64,000 bases of DNA, taken from Mesorhizobium japonicum MAFF 303099. GTDB taxonomy: Bacteria; Pseudomonadota; Alphaproteobacteria; Rhizobiales; Rhizobiaceae. The stretch covers positions 6,232,001-6,296,000 of the forward strand of contig NC_002678.2 in the NCBI RefSeq assembly GCF_000009625.1. Direction: 5' to 3'. Both the position numbers and the translations under genes were made by a program. Within the stretch, counting starts at the first letter, position 1, and each line of letters starts with the position of its first letter. Positions 9,568 to 18,816 of this stretch are shown here, piece after piece. The notes beneath the pieces were generated by a model. The model had not been told where the DNA came from. It did not search any database and saw only the letters and a list, made by a program, of their open reading frames with translations.

Positions 9568-11502
9568 ATGCGGCGTGCAGCGATATTTTTCTTCTATGAC
9601 GAACGCGGCCAGGTTGATGACTATATATTCTACCTTCTAGAAAAATTGCGGCCATTCGTGGAGACGATTATTTTTGTCTCAAACGGAGAAATTTCACAAT
9701 CATCGGAGGCTTCACTGCGATCCACCGTTGACGAGACTATTATCCGTGAGAATACAGGATTTGACGTTGGGGCGTATCGCGACGGGCTCGAGTTCATCGG
9801 TTACGACAAGCTCGGCGATTATGATGAAATCCTTTTGCTTAACCACACATTCTACGGACCTGTTTTCCCGTTCTCGGAAATGTTTTCGGAAATGGAACGC
9901 CGGGCCTGCGATTTTTGGGGCATATCCGATCACAAGGAGGTAAGCCCCAATCCTTTCACTGGAGCAGGGGTTTTGCCCCGCCATCTGAACTCTCATTTTA
10001 TCGCCGTGAGAAAGGCGATGCTTGAGTCGATCGCTTTTCGAAACTATTGGGAGAGAATGCCGAAAATCACAGACTATGCGGAGTCTGTTCTCTTGCATGA
10101 GTCGCGTTTTACAGGTTTTTTCGAGAACCTGGGATACAAATCTGAAACGTATCTTGACTCGGATAAATACAATTCCGCGTATCCTGTGATGATCGATGTC
10201 GATCAGATTTACAATGATAGAAGCCCAATTTTAAAGCGTCGTCTTTTTTTCAATGATCCAACATTTTTGGATAAGAACGCCGTCGATTTGCCGCGTGCTT
10301 TGCGGGTGCTGAAAGAGACATCCGACTACGACCTCAATCTGATTTGGCGCAATGTCCTGCGCTCTTCGGATTTGAGAACCCTCAACACCAATGCGGCGCT
10401 GATGAGTGTCTTGCCGGACAAGCGGATTAAAGGCGACGGTGCTGCTGCCGACTATGGCAAGATCGCTGTCTGCGCGCATATCTACTACACCGATATGCTC
10501 GACGAGATACTGGGCCTGACTGGCAATATCCCGGTACCCTATGATTTCATTGCCACCACGAATACGCCGGAGAAAAAGGCCGAAATCGAAACCGCCCTGG
10601 CGAACCGCCCTGGTGTGAAGAACGTCATCGTCCGGGTTGTCGAGCAGAACCGCGGCCGTGACATGTCCTCACTTTTCATCTCCTTGCGCGATCTGCTGGT
10701 CGACGATCGCTATGACCTTGTCTGTCGCCTGCATACAAAAAAATCGCCTCAAGTGCAGTCGTCGATGGGCAACCTGTTCAAGCGGCATATGGTTGACAAT
10801 CTGCTGAATAGCCGTGGCTACGTGCACAATGTGTTGGATATGTTTCACGACAACCCGTCAGTCGGACTGGCCATTCCGCCTATCTTTCATATCTCATATC
10901 CGACCATGGGGTTCTCGTGGTTTGCCAACAAGCCAAAGGTTGAGGAAACCGCGCGGCTTTTGAACATCAACGTCAAGTTCGACGAGAACACTCCGGTGGC
11001 TGCGTATGGTACCATGTTCTGGTTCCGGCCACGCGCCCTGCGCAAAATGTTCGAACACAAGTGGAAATGGGAGGAGTTCAATGCCGAGCCGGATCATGTC
11101 GACGGCGGCTTCGCTCATGCGCTGGAGCGGCTGATCGCCTACGCGGTTCAGAATGCTGGATATACGACGCAGCACATCATGTGCGCGCATCAGGCAGAGC
11201 ACAACTACACCATGCTGGAGTTCAAGCTGCAAAAGCTCGCCAGCTTCATGCCGTCAGGGGACTTCCCTTTGCAGTGTCATATGGTGTCTGAGTGGAGAAA
11301 GGGCGGCTATCCCTTGGGAAGCCATGTATCGGCTACTCCCGCACCAATGCCGACGTCGGTGAAGCATTCTCTGGCAGAACTCAATTTGGCTGTTAAAAGC
11401 TCTCTGAGGTTCAGAGCGCCTATCCTGTTCAGAGCACTACGGCCGATCTATCGCGGCACGAGGGCGATCCTGAAACCGAACTCTCGGCGTAGTGGCGGAT
11501 GA
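9568..11502 (+). CDS. RgpF-family rhamnan synthesis protein, copy 1
   Basis: A 644-residue cytoplasmic protein of the rhamnan synthesis F family (PF05045), probably a glycosyltransferase building rhamnose-containing O-antigen. Two related halves are visible: ENTGFD at 61-66 followed by NHTFYGP at 92-98, and EQNRGRD at 359-365 followed by CRLHTKKSP. The ATG at 9568 is preferred over a TTG at 9562 because AGGGA at 9556-9560 is well spaced from it. It is followed by a close paralogue at 11553 and a more distant one at 13804. From about residue 243 onward it is nearly identical to copy 2, but before that it is clearly diverged. Confidence 0.85.
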   Translation: MRRAAIFFFYDERGQVDDYIFYLLEKLRPFVETIIFVSNGEISQSSEASLRSTVDETIIRENTGFDVGAYRDGLEFIGYDKLGDYDEILLLNHTFYGPVFPFSEMFSEMERRACDFWGISDHKEVSPNPFTGAGVLPRHLNSHFIAVRKAMLESIAFRNYWERMPKITDYAESVLLHESRFTGFFENLGYKSETYLDSDKYNSAYPVMIDVDQIYNDRSPILKRRLFFNDPTFLDKNAVDLPRALRVLKETSDYDLNLIWRNVLRSSDLRTLNTNAALMSVLPDKRIKGDGAAADYGKIAVCAHIYYTDMLDEILGLTGNIPVPYDFIATTNTPEKKAEIETALANRPGVKNVIVRVVEQNRGRDMSSLFISLRDLLVDDRYDLVCRLHTKKSPQVQSSMGNLFKRHMVDNLLNSRGYVHNVLDMFHDNPSVGLAIPPIFHISYPTMGFSWFANKPKVEETARLLNINVKFDENTPVAAYGTMFWFRPRALRKMFEHKWKWEEFNAEPDHVDGGFAHALERLIAYAVQNAGYTTQHIMCAHQAEHNYTMLEFKLQKLASFMPSGDFPLQCHMVSEWRKGGYPLGSHVSATPAPMPTSVKHSLAELNLAVKSSLRFRAPILFRALRPIYRGTRAILKPNSRRSGG

Positions 11503-11552
11503 TGGCGAGCATCAGACACGTAAGGTTCACGGTCTAGTCAGGAGCATCAAGG

Positions 11553-13466
11553 GTGCGTCGTATTGCCGTATTTTCTCTCTACAACGAGCATGGAATTGCC
11601 GATGACTATGTCATCTTCCTGCTCGAAAAGCTGCGCGAGTTTGTCGAGAGGATTGTTGTCGTATCCAACGGAAATCTTTCCAAGCTTTCGGAAATAGCAA
11701 TCAAAGCCAGTTGTGATCAGCTTCTGGTCCGGGAGAACGTGGGATTTGACGTATGGGGATACAAGACCGGTATCGACGCTGTCGGCTTTGACGCTCTTTC
11801 CGAGTATGATGAACTTATCCTGCTGAATGACACTTGCTACGGGCCTCTTTTCCCGTTTTCGGAAATGTTTTCTGAAATGGAGCGCCGGGATTGTGATTTC
11901 TGGGGCAGCGCTGCCCATTCGAAAATGACGCCAAATCCGTTTACCGGAACGGGCCATCTGCCTCGCCACCTCACAGCAAACTTCATTGCTGTCCGCGAGA
12001 AGATGTTGAAATCACGCGCCTTCAAAACATACTGGGAAAATCTGCCGGCGATCAAAACTTACATCGACGCTATCATGCTTCACGAGTCGCAGTTTACCAA
12101 GCATTTTACAGATCTTGGCTACTCGGCGGAAGCGTATGTTGATCCGGATAAGTATGGCTCGCACTATCCGGCGTTTATTAACGTGGATGAGACAATCATC
12201 AACCGCTTCCCCTTGCTAAAGCGACGTCCGTTTTTTCATGATCCGACGTTTTTGAATGCTCAAGGCATTGATTTGCCGCGCGCTTTGCGAGTTCTTGAGG
12301 AGACATCCGACTACGACCTCAATCTGATTTGGCGCAATGTCCTGCGCACTTCGGAATTGAGGAATCTAAACACGAATGCCGCGCTGATGAGCGTCTTGCC
12401 CGATGAGCGAGCCAAAGACGATGACGCTCCTTCCGACTACGGCAAGATCGCTGTCTGCGCGCATATCTACTACACCGATATGCTGGAAGAGATACTGGCG
12501 CTGACCGGCAACATCCCGGTTCCCTATGATTTCATTGCCACGACGGATACGCCGGATAAAAAGGCCGAGATTGAAGCCACACTGGCAAAACGCCCTGGCG
12601 TGAAGAACGTCATCGTCCGCGTGGTCGAGAAAAATCGCGGTCGTGACATGTCCTCGCTTTTCATTTCCTTGCGCGATCTGCTCGTCGACGACCGTTATGA
12701 CCTTGTGTGTCGCCTGCATACAAAAAAGTCGCCTCAAGTGCAGGCGTCGAGAAGCAACCTGTTCAAGCGGCATATGCTTGAGAACTTGCTGAATACGCGT
12801 GGCTATGTCCACAATGTTTTGGATATGTTTCACGACAATCCGTCAGTCGGACTAGCCGTTCCGCCTGTCGTTCATATTTCCTATCCGACGATGGGGCACG
12901 CATGGTTCTTCAACAGACCAAAGGTTGAGGAAACCGCGCGGCTTTTGAACATCAAGGTCAAGTTCGATCATGACACCCCGGTGGCTGCCTATGGCACCAT
13001 GTTCTGGTTTCGGCCACGCGCCCTGCGCAAGATGTTCGAACACAAGTGGAAATGGGAAGACTTCAATGCCGAGCCAAATCATGTTGACGGCGGCTTGGCT
13101 CATGTGCTGGAGCGGCTGATCGCCTATGCGGCTCAGGACGCTGGATATACCACGCGGCACATCATGTGCGCGCATCAGGCGGCGCACAATTACACCATGC
13201 TGGAGTTCAAGCTGCAAAAACTTGCCAGCCTGATGCCGTCAGGCGACTTTCCGTGGCAGTGCCATTTGTTGTCTGAGTGGAAGAAGGCCGGTTATCCCGT
13301 GGCAAACCATCTACCGTCCGCTCTGTCATCGTCGCAGACGTCGGTAACGTCAGTGAAGCGCTCTCTGGGTAAACTCAATTTGGCCATTAAAAACTCTCTG
13401 TGGTTCAGAGCGCCTACCCTGTTCAAAATACTGAGACCGATCTATCGAGCTGTGGCCAAGCCCTAA
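11553..13466 (+). CDS. RgpF-family rhamnan synthesis protein, copy 2
   Basis: A 637-residue paralogue of the preceding gene, with the same two-half layout (ENVGFD near 61-66; EKNRGRD in the second half). The GTG start at 11553 has AGGAG about 10 bases upstream. From roughly residue 243 to 590 it matches copy 1 almost throughout at protein level, including an identical stretch of about 45 bases (12302-12346 against 10319-10363). The N-terminal parts have diverged strongly. This pattern suggests duplication followed by recombination or conversion. It likely adds a different linkage of a rhamnose polymer. Confidence 0.85.
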   Translation: MRRIAVFSLYNEHGIADDYVIFLLEKLREFVERIVVVSNGNLSKLSEIAIKASCDQLLVRENVGFDVWGYKTGIDAVGFDALSEYDELILLNDTCYGPLFPFSEMFSEMERRDCDFWGSAAHSKMTPNPFTGTGHLPRHLTANFIAVREKMLKSRAFKTYWENLPAIKTYIDAIMLHESQFTKHFTDLGYSAEAYVDPDKYGSHYPAFINVDETIINRFPLLKRRPFFHDPTFLNAQGIDLPRALRVLEETSDYDLNLIWRNVLRTSELRNLNTNAALMSVLPDERAKDDDAPSDYGKIAVCAHIYYTDMLEEILALTGNIPVPYDFIATTDTPDKKAEIEATLAKRPGVKNVIVRVVEKNRGRDMSSLFISLRDLLVDDRYDLVCRLHTKKSPQVQASRSNLFKRHMLENLLNTRGYVHNVLDMFHDNPSVGLAVPPVVHISYPTMGHAWFFNRPKVEETARLLNIKVKFDHDTPVAAYGTMFWFRPRALRKMFEHKWKWEDFNAEPNHVDGGLAHVLERLIAYAAQDAGYTTRHIMCAHQAAHNYTMLEFKLQKLASLMPSGDFPWQCHLLSEWKKAGYPVANHLPSALSSSQTSVTSVKRSLGKLNLAIKNSLWFRAPTLFKILRPIYRAVAKP

Positions 13467-13803
13467 AATCAAACTCTAGCCATGGCGAAAACGCCGTGCG
13501 CTTTTTCCTGGAAGGCGGGCCTCATATGGCAAGCCGCCGCGTAGAAGATCGCATGTGGCCGGTCTTCTTTATCGGCGCCGAATGGTTTAATGGGTGCGGC
13601 CGAGGTCCTGCCAGACGGTACCATTCCAACCAGCGGTCTTGGAGTACCTGTTTTTCAGCGCTATCACGGGCATCGATGACACAACCTGGAAACGCCACTT
13701 CTCAATGATGTTTGCGTGGCAGGATGTGGTTCGGCGCCGCCGGCGATCCCATTTCGGAGCGTTCTAGTTCTAAGTGCCATTTGCACCAGAGAGAGATAGG
13801 TCG
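13467..13803. other. Intergenic region with possible gene remnant
   Basis: 337 bases between RgpF copies 2 and 3. No complete gene is visible. Short stretches in different frames look protein-like, for example a frame through 13620-13767 encoding LEYLFFSAITG and later MMFAWQDVV, but it lacks a start and I cannot assign it to a family. It may be a decayed gene fragment left by O-antigen rearrangement. An AGAGAGATAGG ribosome-binding region for the next gene ends at 13800. Confidence 0.35.
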
Positions 13804-15633
13804 ATGAGGCGTCTGGCAATCGCATTTTATTACGATCAAGAAGGCAAGATAGATGAGTATTATTTTCACCTGATTGCATCGATAAGGCCCTTTGTTGAAC
13901 AACTGCTGGTCGTTTGCAACGGTCCGATAGACGACGAGGCTCGATCTCGCCTTCCTGACGCTACCGACAGCTTTCTGATCAGGGAAAACAAGGGGTTCGA
14001 TGTTTGGGCCTATCGGACTGCCCTCGAACATATCGGGTGGGATGAGCTTTCACAGTTCGACGAGATATTGTTTTTCAACCACACTTTCTACGGGCCGATT
14101 TTTCCCTTCTCCGAAATGTTCTCGGAGATGGACCAACGTCACTGTGACTTTTGGGGAATCTCCGCCCACAAGGCGATAAGGCCCAATCCGATCGACGTCA
14201 GAAAATCGGAACTGCCCTTCCATCTCAATTCCCATTTCATAGCAGTGCGGCGGTCCTTGCATCAGTCGAAGGCGTTTCGTGACTATTGGACCCGGATGGT
14301 GTCCATCAACTCCTATATAGAGTCAGTTGCGAAGCACGAGACGGTGTTCACAGCGCATTTTCAGGCTTTGGGTTACACCTGTTCGGTATTGCTCGATCCC
14401 GAACGATACAGGACGCCATACCCGGTTTTCATGGAGCCGGACAAAACGCTGGAGGACCGGAGCCCGATCCTGAAGCGGCGCCTCTTCTTTCATGACACGC
14501 TGTCCCTTGAGCGCGCGGCCATCAACCTGCCGCGTGCTTTGGAGATCATAGAGAACCAATCTGACTATGATTTGTCGCTGATATGGAAAAGCGTTGGCCG
14601 CTTGGGCTCGCCTCGTACGCTAAACGGTAACGCCGCATTGCTCTCCGTCCTGCCGGATGTCCAGGTCGGTCCGCAAAGGAATTGGGACGATTGTCGGATA
14701 GCTGTTCTCGCGCATGTCTATCACCTCGACATGATCGACGAGATTCTCGGCTATGCCGAAAACGTGCCGAAGGGCTATGACCTGATCGTCACGACCGACA
14801 ATGCCGATAAGCAGGCCTTGATTCAGCAAGCGATCGCGAAGGCGACGAACGCCAGCAATGCGGTCGTCCTGGTCGTCCGCAACGACGGCAGGGATACGTC
14901 CGCCCTTCTTGTCGGTTGCCGGGACTATGTACTTGAAGACCGGTACGACTTGATCTGCCGGGTCCATTCCAAGCGATCTCCCCAAGACGGCCCGAGGGGA
15001 GAGTTGTTTAAACTCCACACTTTTGAAAACCTTCTTCACACGCCTGGCTATGTCTCGAATTTGCTTGAACTCTTTGCCAACAATCCAGCGCTTGGTCTCG
15101 TCATGCCACCGTTGGTTCATATTGGCTATCCGACCATTGGAAATTCATGGGCTGGCAACAAAGCCAACGTGGCAAAGCTTGCCCGACAGTTGGGCCTGAT
15201 CGTGCATTTGGATGATAGTACACCTGTCGCGCCTTACGGCGGGATGTATTGGTTTCGTCCTGCAGCTCTAAGGAAGCTTTTCGAAGAAAGGTGGAACTGG
15301 AACGATTTTGCCAATATGGATTATCGGGATGGGAGTTTGGTCCATGCCATAGAGCGGATCATAGCCTATGTTGCAATCGACGCCGGCTATACCTTTCGGC
15401 ACGTGATGACTGCCGGGCATGCTGCTCACAACTACGTAATGCTGGAGGCTAAATTGCAAGCCCTATGCGAGAACGGGGCTCCAGCGGAATTCGGAAACTA
15501 TGGAGTAGTAAGGGCCTTTCGTGGCCTCATCTTCGCGATCAAGAGGTCAATTGTAGCCAGATCGCCGATAGCGTTCAGGATTCTCAGGCCACTCTATCGC
15601 GGGCTACGAAGGATAATCGCGTTTGGGGATTAG
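13804..15633 (+). CDS. RgpF-family rhamnan synthesis protein, copy 3
   Basis: A 609-residue third member of the rhamnan synthesis F family. It shares the landmarks of the other two (ENKGFD, NHTFYGP, FPFSEMFSEM in the first half; RNDGRD and CRVHSKRSP in the second) but is more diverged throughout. The ATG at 13804 is used because a purine-rich AGAGAGATAGG ends just upstream; a longer frame from 13774 adds ten residues without family similarity. Having three copies in a row suggests successive transferases for a repeat unit, which is inference. It converges with the sulfotransferase gene, 98 bases away. Confidence 0.85.
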   Translation: MRRLAIAFYYDQEGKIDEYYFHLIASIRPFVEQLLVVCNGPIDDEARSRLPDATDSFLIRENKGFDVWAYRTALEHIGWDELSQFDEILFFNHTFYGPIFPFSEMFSEMDQRHCDFWGISAHKAIRPNPIDVRKSELPFHLNSHFIAVRRSLHQSKAFRDYWTRMVSINSYIESVAKHETVFTAHFQALGYTCSVLLDPERYRTPYPVFMEPDKTLEDRSPILKRRLFFHDTLSLERAAINLPRALEIIENQSDYDLSLIWKSVGRLGSPRTLNGNAALLSVLPDVQVGPQRNWDDCRIAVLAHVYHLDMIDEILGYAENVPKGYDLIVTTDNADKQALIQQAIAKATNASNAVVLVVRNDGRDTSALLVGCRDYVLEDRYDLICRVHSKRSPQDGPRGELFKLHTFENLLHTPGYVSNLLELFANNPALGLVMPPLVHIGYPTIGNSWAGNKANVAKLARQLGLIVHLDDSTPVAPYGGMYWFRPAALRKLFEERWNWNDFANMDYRDGSLVHAIERIIAYVAIDAGYTFRHVMTAGHAAHNYVMLEAKLQALCENGAPAEFGNYGVVRAFRGLIFAIKRSIVARSPIAFRILRPLYRGLRRIIAFGD

Positions 15634-15731
15634 CCAGATCGCAGTGCAACAAACTGAGCTATCTCACGTGGCAAGTCGCTCGTGAGGGGCTCCAAGTGCC
15701 TCTCGCCGCGCGTTTACTGTCCGCGTGGGCG

Positions 15732-16958
15732 TCAGCCACGGGGGAACAGACCACCTATCAGTCGCAAAGGTGCGGTCAGCCGCCAACTGCGCGACCTGAG
15801 TAGAGCGTCGCGCTCATTGGCGATGCAACTCATGTCCCGTAGGAGCGCGTCGCGTTCGGCGATTAAGCTTGCTTGGGCATTTACAAGGGCATCCCGTTCA
15901 GCGATCAGAGTGCCGCGGGTTCCGACGAGGGCATCACGTTCGGCCGCCAGGCCGCGGACTTCAAGGGATTGCTGTTCCAAAAAGCTTGCAAGCTTCGAAT
16001 TCTCTTGACGGGCCCGCTCTGTCTCGGTGCTGCGCGTGCTAAGTTCACCACGCAGTTGCACAACCGCCAGTTCCTCCGTCGCCATGGCAGCCGAAAATGT
16101 TTCGCAGGCGTCGTCAAATCTCGTCCGCATAATATCCAGCTGATCAAGCAAGCCATTGTCTTCATCGCCGGCAGCGATCGTGCTCAGAATTTGATAGGTC
16201 TCACGGACCAGCGACGCAACTTCGGGATGATGACGCATATCTTCGGGCGTGGACCTTTCATGATAAAGGTCTGTCGTCAAAAACTGCTCGACCTTGACGT
16301 CCGAGCGGTCGGGGTGAGCAGGCCAGACGACACCGGTTTTCTCAGCTGCGCGGTCCATATGCTTTCGCCAGTCGACCAGAAACCCCTCATATGACAGAAT
16401 ATATCGCGGCATGTGTCGTGAATGATATTCAGCTTCGAGGACATGCCTGAGCCACAACAGCAGTGACTTTGGCAGCGCCATTTTATCTCTCCGGTGCAGC
16501 GAATATGCGACCTCAAGAGGATTGCGTATCGGCAGAAGAGCGACGGGGCTGACATTCATTTCGTCCAAGATCGACGACATGAACGGAACAAATCTGCATG
16601 TCCGCGGGTCTTTGATAACGATCAGCGGTTCGTAACCGAACTCGTCGATGAGCAGCTGTTTTATTCTCCGACGATACGGCTCTGTTGCCTCTGAGTTAAT
16701 CCTCTGCGGCTTGAGTTGACGCCAGTCGAGCCAGGATGAGCCCACCGATGCGAGCAGTTCGTCGTGCGCAAGGGAAAGGGGCGCGCTCTCGAAGAATCCA
16801 CGCGGATTGGCCGCGTGCGACGGCAGCGGGGTCTTCGGCCCGGCTGCTCCCAATGCATTGATGACGCCCCCAAGCGCCGAGGTTCCGCTCCTGTGCATTC
16901 CCAGGATTAAGATGGCTTGACGCGTCGGTGCCCGTGGCAATCCGGCTATTGGGGTCAT
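15732..16958 (-). CDS. Sulfotransferase-family protein with coiled-coil tail
   Basis: A 408-residue protein. The N-terminal ~280 residues carry the PAPS-binding P-loop-like motif LGMHRSGTSALG near residues 19-30 and a 3'-phosphate-binding-like segment (LPIRNPLEVAYSLHRRDK) in mid-domain. The C-terminal part is a predicted coiled coil with four ERDALx repeats every 14 residues, ending in SWRLTAPLR, a tail seen on many polysaccharide-cluster proteins. The ATG at 16958 is preferred over a TTG three bases upstream. It lies downstream of wzm-wzt on the same strand. Probable role: sulfation of the exported glycan, using PAPS from cysD/cysNC. Confidence 0.75.
   Translation of the reverse strand: MTPIAGLPRAPTRQAILILGMHRSGTSALGGVINALGAAGPKTPLPSHAANPRGFFESAPLSLAHDELLASVGSSWLDWRQLKPQRINSEATEPYRRRIKQLLIDEFGYEPLIVIKDPRTCRFVPFMSSILDEMNVSPVALLPIRNPLEVAYSLHRRDKMALPKSLLLWLRHVLEAEYHSRHMPRYILSYEGFLVDWRKHMDRAAEKTGVVWPAHPDRSDVKVEQFLTTDLYHERSTPEDMRHHPEVASLVRETYQILSTIAAGDEDNGLLDQLDIMRTRFDDACETFSAAMATEELAVVQLRGELSTRSTETERARQENSKLASFLEQQSLEVRGLAAERDALVGTRGTLIAERDALVNAQASLIAERDALLRDMSCIANERDALLRSRSWRLTAPLRLIGGLFPRG
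15798..15941 (-). repeat. 42-base imperfect tandem repeats inside the sulfotransferase gene
   Basis: Three full 42-base units and a partial fourth encode the periodic ERDALV/ERDALL segments (14 residues each, two heptads). On the plus strand the recurring core reads approximately AGGGCATCNCGTTC. Such in-frame repeats can expand or contract by slippage, changing coiled-coil length. Confidence 0.7.
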
Positions 16959-17209
16959 CAATTGAAGGTGCTTTTCATTCCGGTTGGCTAATGTTCAGTA
17001 CGCTTAGACCAAGCTCTACTAAAACGTCAATTCCATGAAGGTCGCGACGAACGCAGCTCCCTGGTCGGATTGCGTGGCTGACCGGGTGCCCCCGATCTCT
17101 GTTGTTCGGCCTTGACCTCGAGAGTGGGTTTGGACCGTTGAGGGCGTGCGGAAGAGGATGATGCTACGATCTATCGAGCCCTGGCTCGACCTCGATATCG
17201 CGAAACGCT
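16959..17209. other. Gap between wzt and the sulfotransferase gene
   Basis: 251 bases on the minus-strand side of the O-antigen exporter. No coding feature, clear terminator or promoter was found. The gap is long enough that the sulfotransferase gene could have its own promoter. Confidence 0.4.
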
Positions 17210-17911
17210 TTAAGCCAGCGACTCCACCCGCCCAGCTCGAAGTGTGAGTTTTTTCGTGCAGACGCGTCGGATGAGCGCATCGTCGTGGCTGGCCAACACG
17301 ATGATGCCGGCCTTTTCCGCCAGTTCGTCCATGCGTCGTTTGGCTTTCTCCTGGAACGACGCGTCGCCGGCCCCAATCCATTCATCCATCAGAAGAATTT
17401 CAGGCTCGAGAGTGGTCGCTGCAGCAAATGCCAAACGTGCCGCCATGCCTTGGCTGTACGCCTTGAACGGCAGGTCGATGAAGTCGCCCAGTTCGCTGAA
17501 ATCGATTATTTCTTCCATCTTCTCTTCGATCTCGGCTGCCGTCCAACCGCTGATCAACCCCCTCAGCACGATGTTCCTGCGCCCGGTGGCCTCGGGACGA
17601 AACCCTATGTGGATGTTGAACAGGGCATCGACCTTGCCGGTGATCGATATCGTGCCACCCGATGGCTGGTAGATTCCGTATAGAACCTTGAGCAGGGTGG
17701 TCTTGCCGGCGCCATTCGGGCCGACAAGCCCTAACCGGTCGCCCGCCTTGAGCTCGAAGCTGACACCGTCGAGCGCCTGCACGACCTGTTTGGTGCCCGA
17801 CTTGGCTATATTGCCGCCGAGAGCGCTCCGACGCCGGCCGGGCGCCGAAAGCGTCAACTTTTCAAACAGGCGATAGACCAGGCTGACATTGTTCAGTGTG
17901 ATGGAGGTCAT
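17210..17911 (-). CDS. wzt: Polysaccharide ABC exporter ATP-binding subunit (Wzt-like)
   Basis: Powers export of a lipid-linked polysaccharide across the inner membrane with the permease encoded just upstream. It has 233 residues with Walker A GPNGAGKT at 64-71, a YSQGMAARLAFA signature and Walker B LLMDEW. It has only the short form, without the C-terminal carbohydrate-binding domain of the long Wzt proteins, as in KpsT/RgpD-like exporters. The ATG at 17911 is chosen because the protein then starts at the first ABC strand and lies 5 bases after the permease stop; a longer frame to 18082 would overlap the permease gene. Confidence 0.9.
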   Translation of the reverse strand: MTSITLNNVSLVYRLFEKLTLSAPGRRRSALGGNIAKSGTKQVVQALDGVSFELKAGDRLGLVGPNGAGKTTLLKVLYGIYQPSGGTISITGKVDALFNIHIGFRPEATGRRNIVLRGLISGWTAAEIEEKMEEIIDFSELGDFIDLPFKAYSQGMAARLAFAAATTLEPEILLMDEWIGAGDASFQEKAKRRMDELAEKAGIIVLASHDDALIRRVCTKKLTLRAGRVESLA

Positions 17912-17916
17912 GGAAC

Positions 17917-18816
17917 TCAGATCAGGAAAACGATGCGCTTGCGATAAAGGCCCAGCAGCAGCAGCGCAAGTGCCCAGAGGCCGAGGCAGAAATAGCCTGT
18001 CACCGCCAAAGCATGCCCCGGAAATATGCCCGTTGTGATCGGGTCTCGCACGCTCTCCAGGAAATAGGTGAACGGGTTCCAATGATAGGCGTATGCTTGA
18101 ATGCCCTCTTGCCCGCTATAGACCCAGAAGACCGGCGTGAAGAACATGCCCACCCGCATCAGGTTGCCAACGATGAATTCGCTGTCGGGAAAGAATGCGC
18201 CCAGGAACGCAAAAACCACCACAAATGCAGGGGTTGCCAGGATCAGGAGCAACAAGCCCAGCGCGGACAGCAGCCAGTTTGTGTTGATTCCGTAACCGCT
18301 CAAAAGCAAAATAAGAACGCAACCCGCTAGCGAATAACCAGCCCGAATGATGCATTGCATCGTCAATCGCATCACATATACGAACAACGGCAGCGTCGTG
18401 CCTTGAATGAAGCTCGCTTCGCGCTGGAAGAGAGACACGCTCATGGTGATGGTCTCGGTGAGGTAGAACCACACCAGCATGCCGATGGCCACATAGGCTA
18501 TATAGCTTGGGTTGCTTGCGTCCTTGGTCACGAAAACAAAGGCAAATGTGCCGACGAAAGCGAAATAGTTGACCAGCATCCAAAGCGGGCCGAGCGTCGT
18601 GCGTCTGTGCTGGTCGCCGATGTCCTCATGGGCAAGCGCGATCCAGACCCGGTGTAATCTCATGGCTTTTGAGATGTCGTCAAAAGCGCCGTTTAGTGCC
18701 GCAATCATAGTTGGGAGTATCGCAATCCGTTGTTCTGGCGCATTGTCTTTCGCTGGCCATGGCGAACCACCAAACCCATCTCTAATAGCCATTTCGACAG
18801 GCATATGGCAACGCAT
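17917..18816 (-). CDS. wzm: Polysaccharide ABC exporter permease (Wzm-like)
   Basis: An ABC-2 type permease of 299 residues with about six membrane helices, including the VWIALAHEDIGDQHRRTTLGPLW family segment before the first helix in shortened form and a proline-rich FFTPVFW helix. It should form the transmembrane channel with Wzt. The start is uncertain: ATGs at 18816, 18804, 18792 and 18708 are all possible and none has a good ribosome-binding site. It is the first gene of the minus-strand wzm-wzt pair. Confidence 0.85.
   Translation of the reverse strand: MRCHMPVEMAIRDGFGGSPWPAKDNAPEQRIAILPTMIAALNGAFDDISKAMRLHRVWIALAHEDIGDQHRRTTLGPLWMLVNYFAFVGTFAFVFVTKDASNPSYIAYVAIGMLVWFYLTETITMSVSLFQREASFIQGTTLPLFVYVMRLTMQCIIRAGYSLAGCVLILLLSGYGINTNWLLSALGLLLLILATPAFVVVFAFLGAFFPDSEFIVGNLMRVGMFFTPVFWVYSGQEGIQAYAYHWNPFTYFLESVRDPITTGIFPGHALAVTGYFCLGLWALALLLLGLYRKRIVFLI

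Noticed and set aside
13400..13708. 102-codon plus-strand frame overlapping the end of RgpF copy 2
   Set aside because: Half lies inside RgpF copy 2 in another frame; the rest has no family character, so it is treated as possible remnant only.
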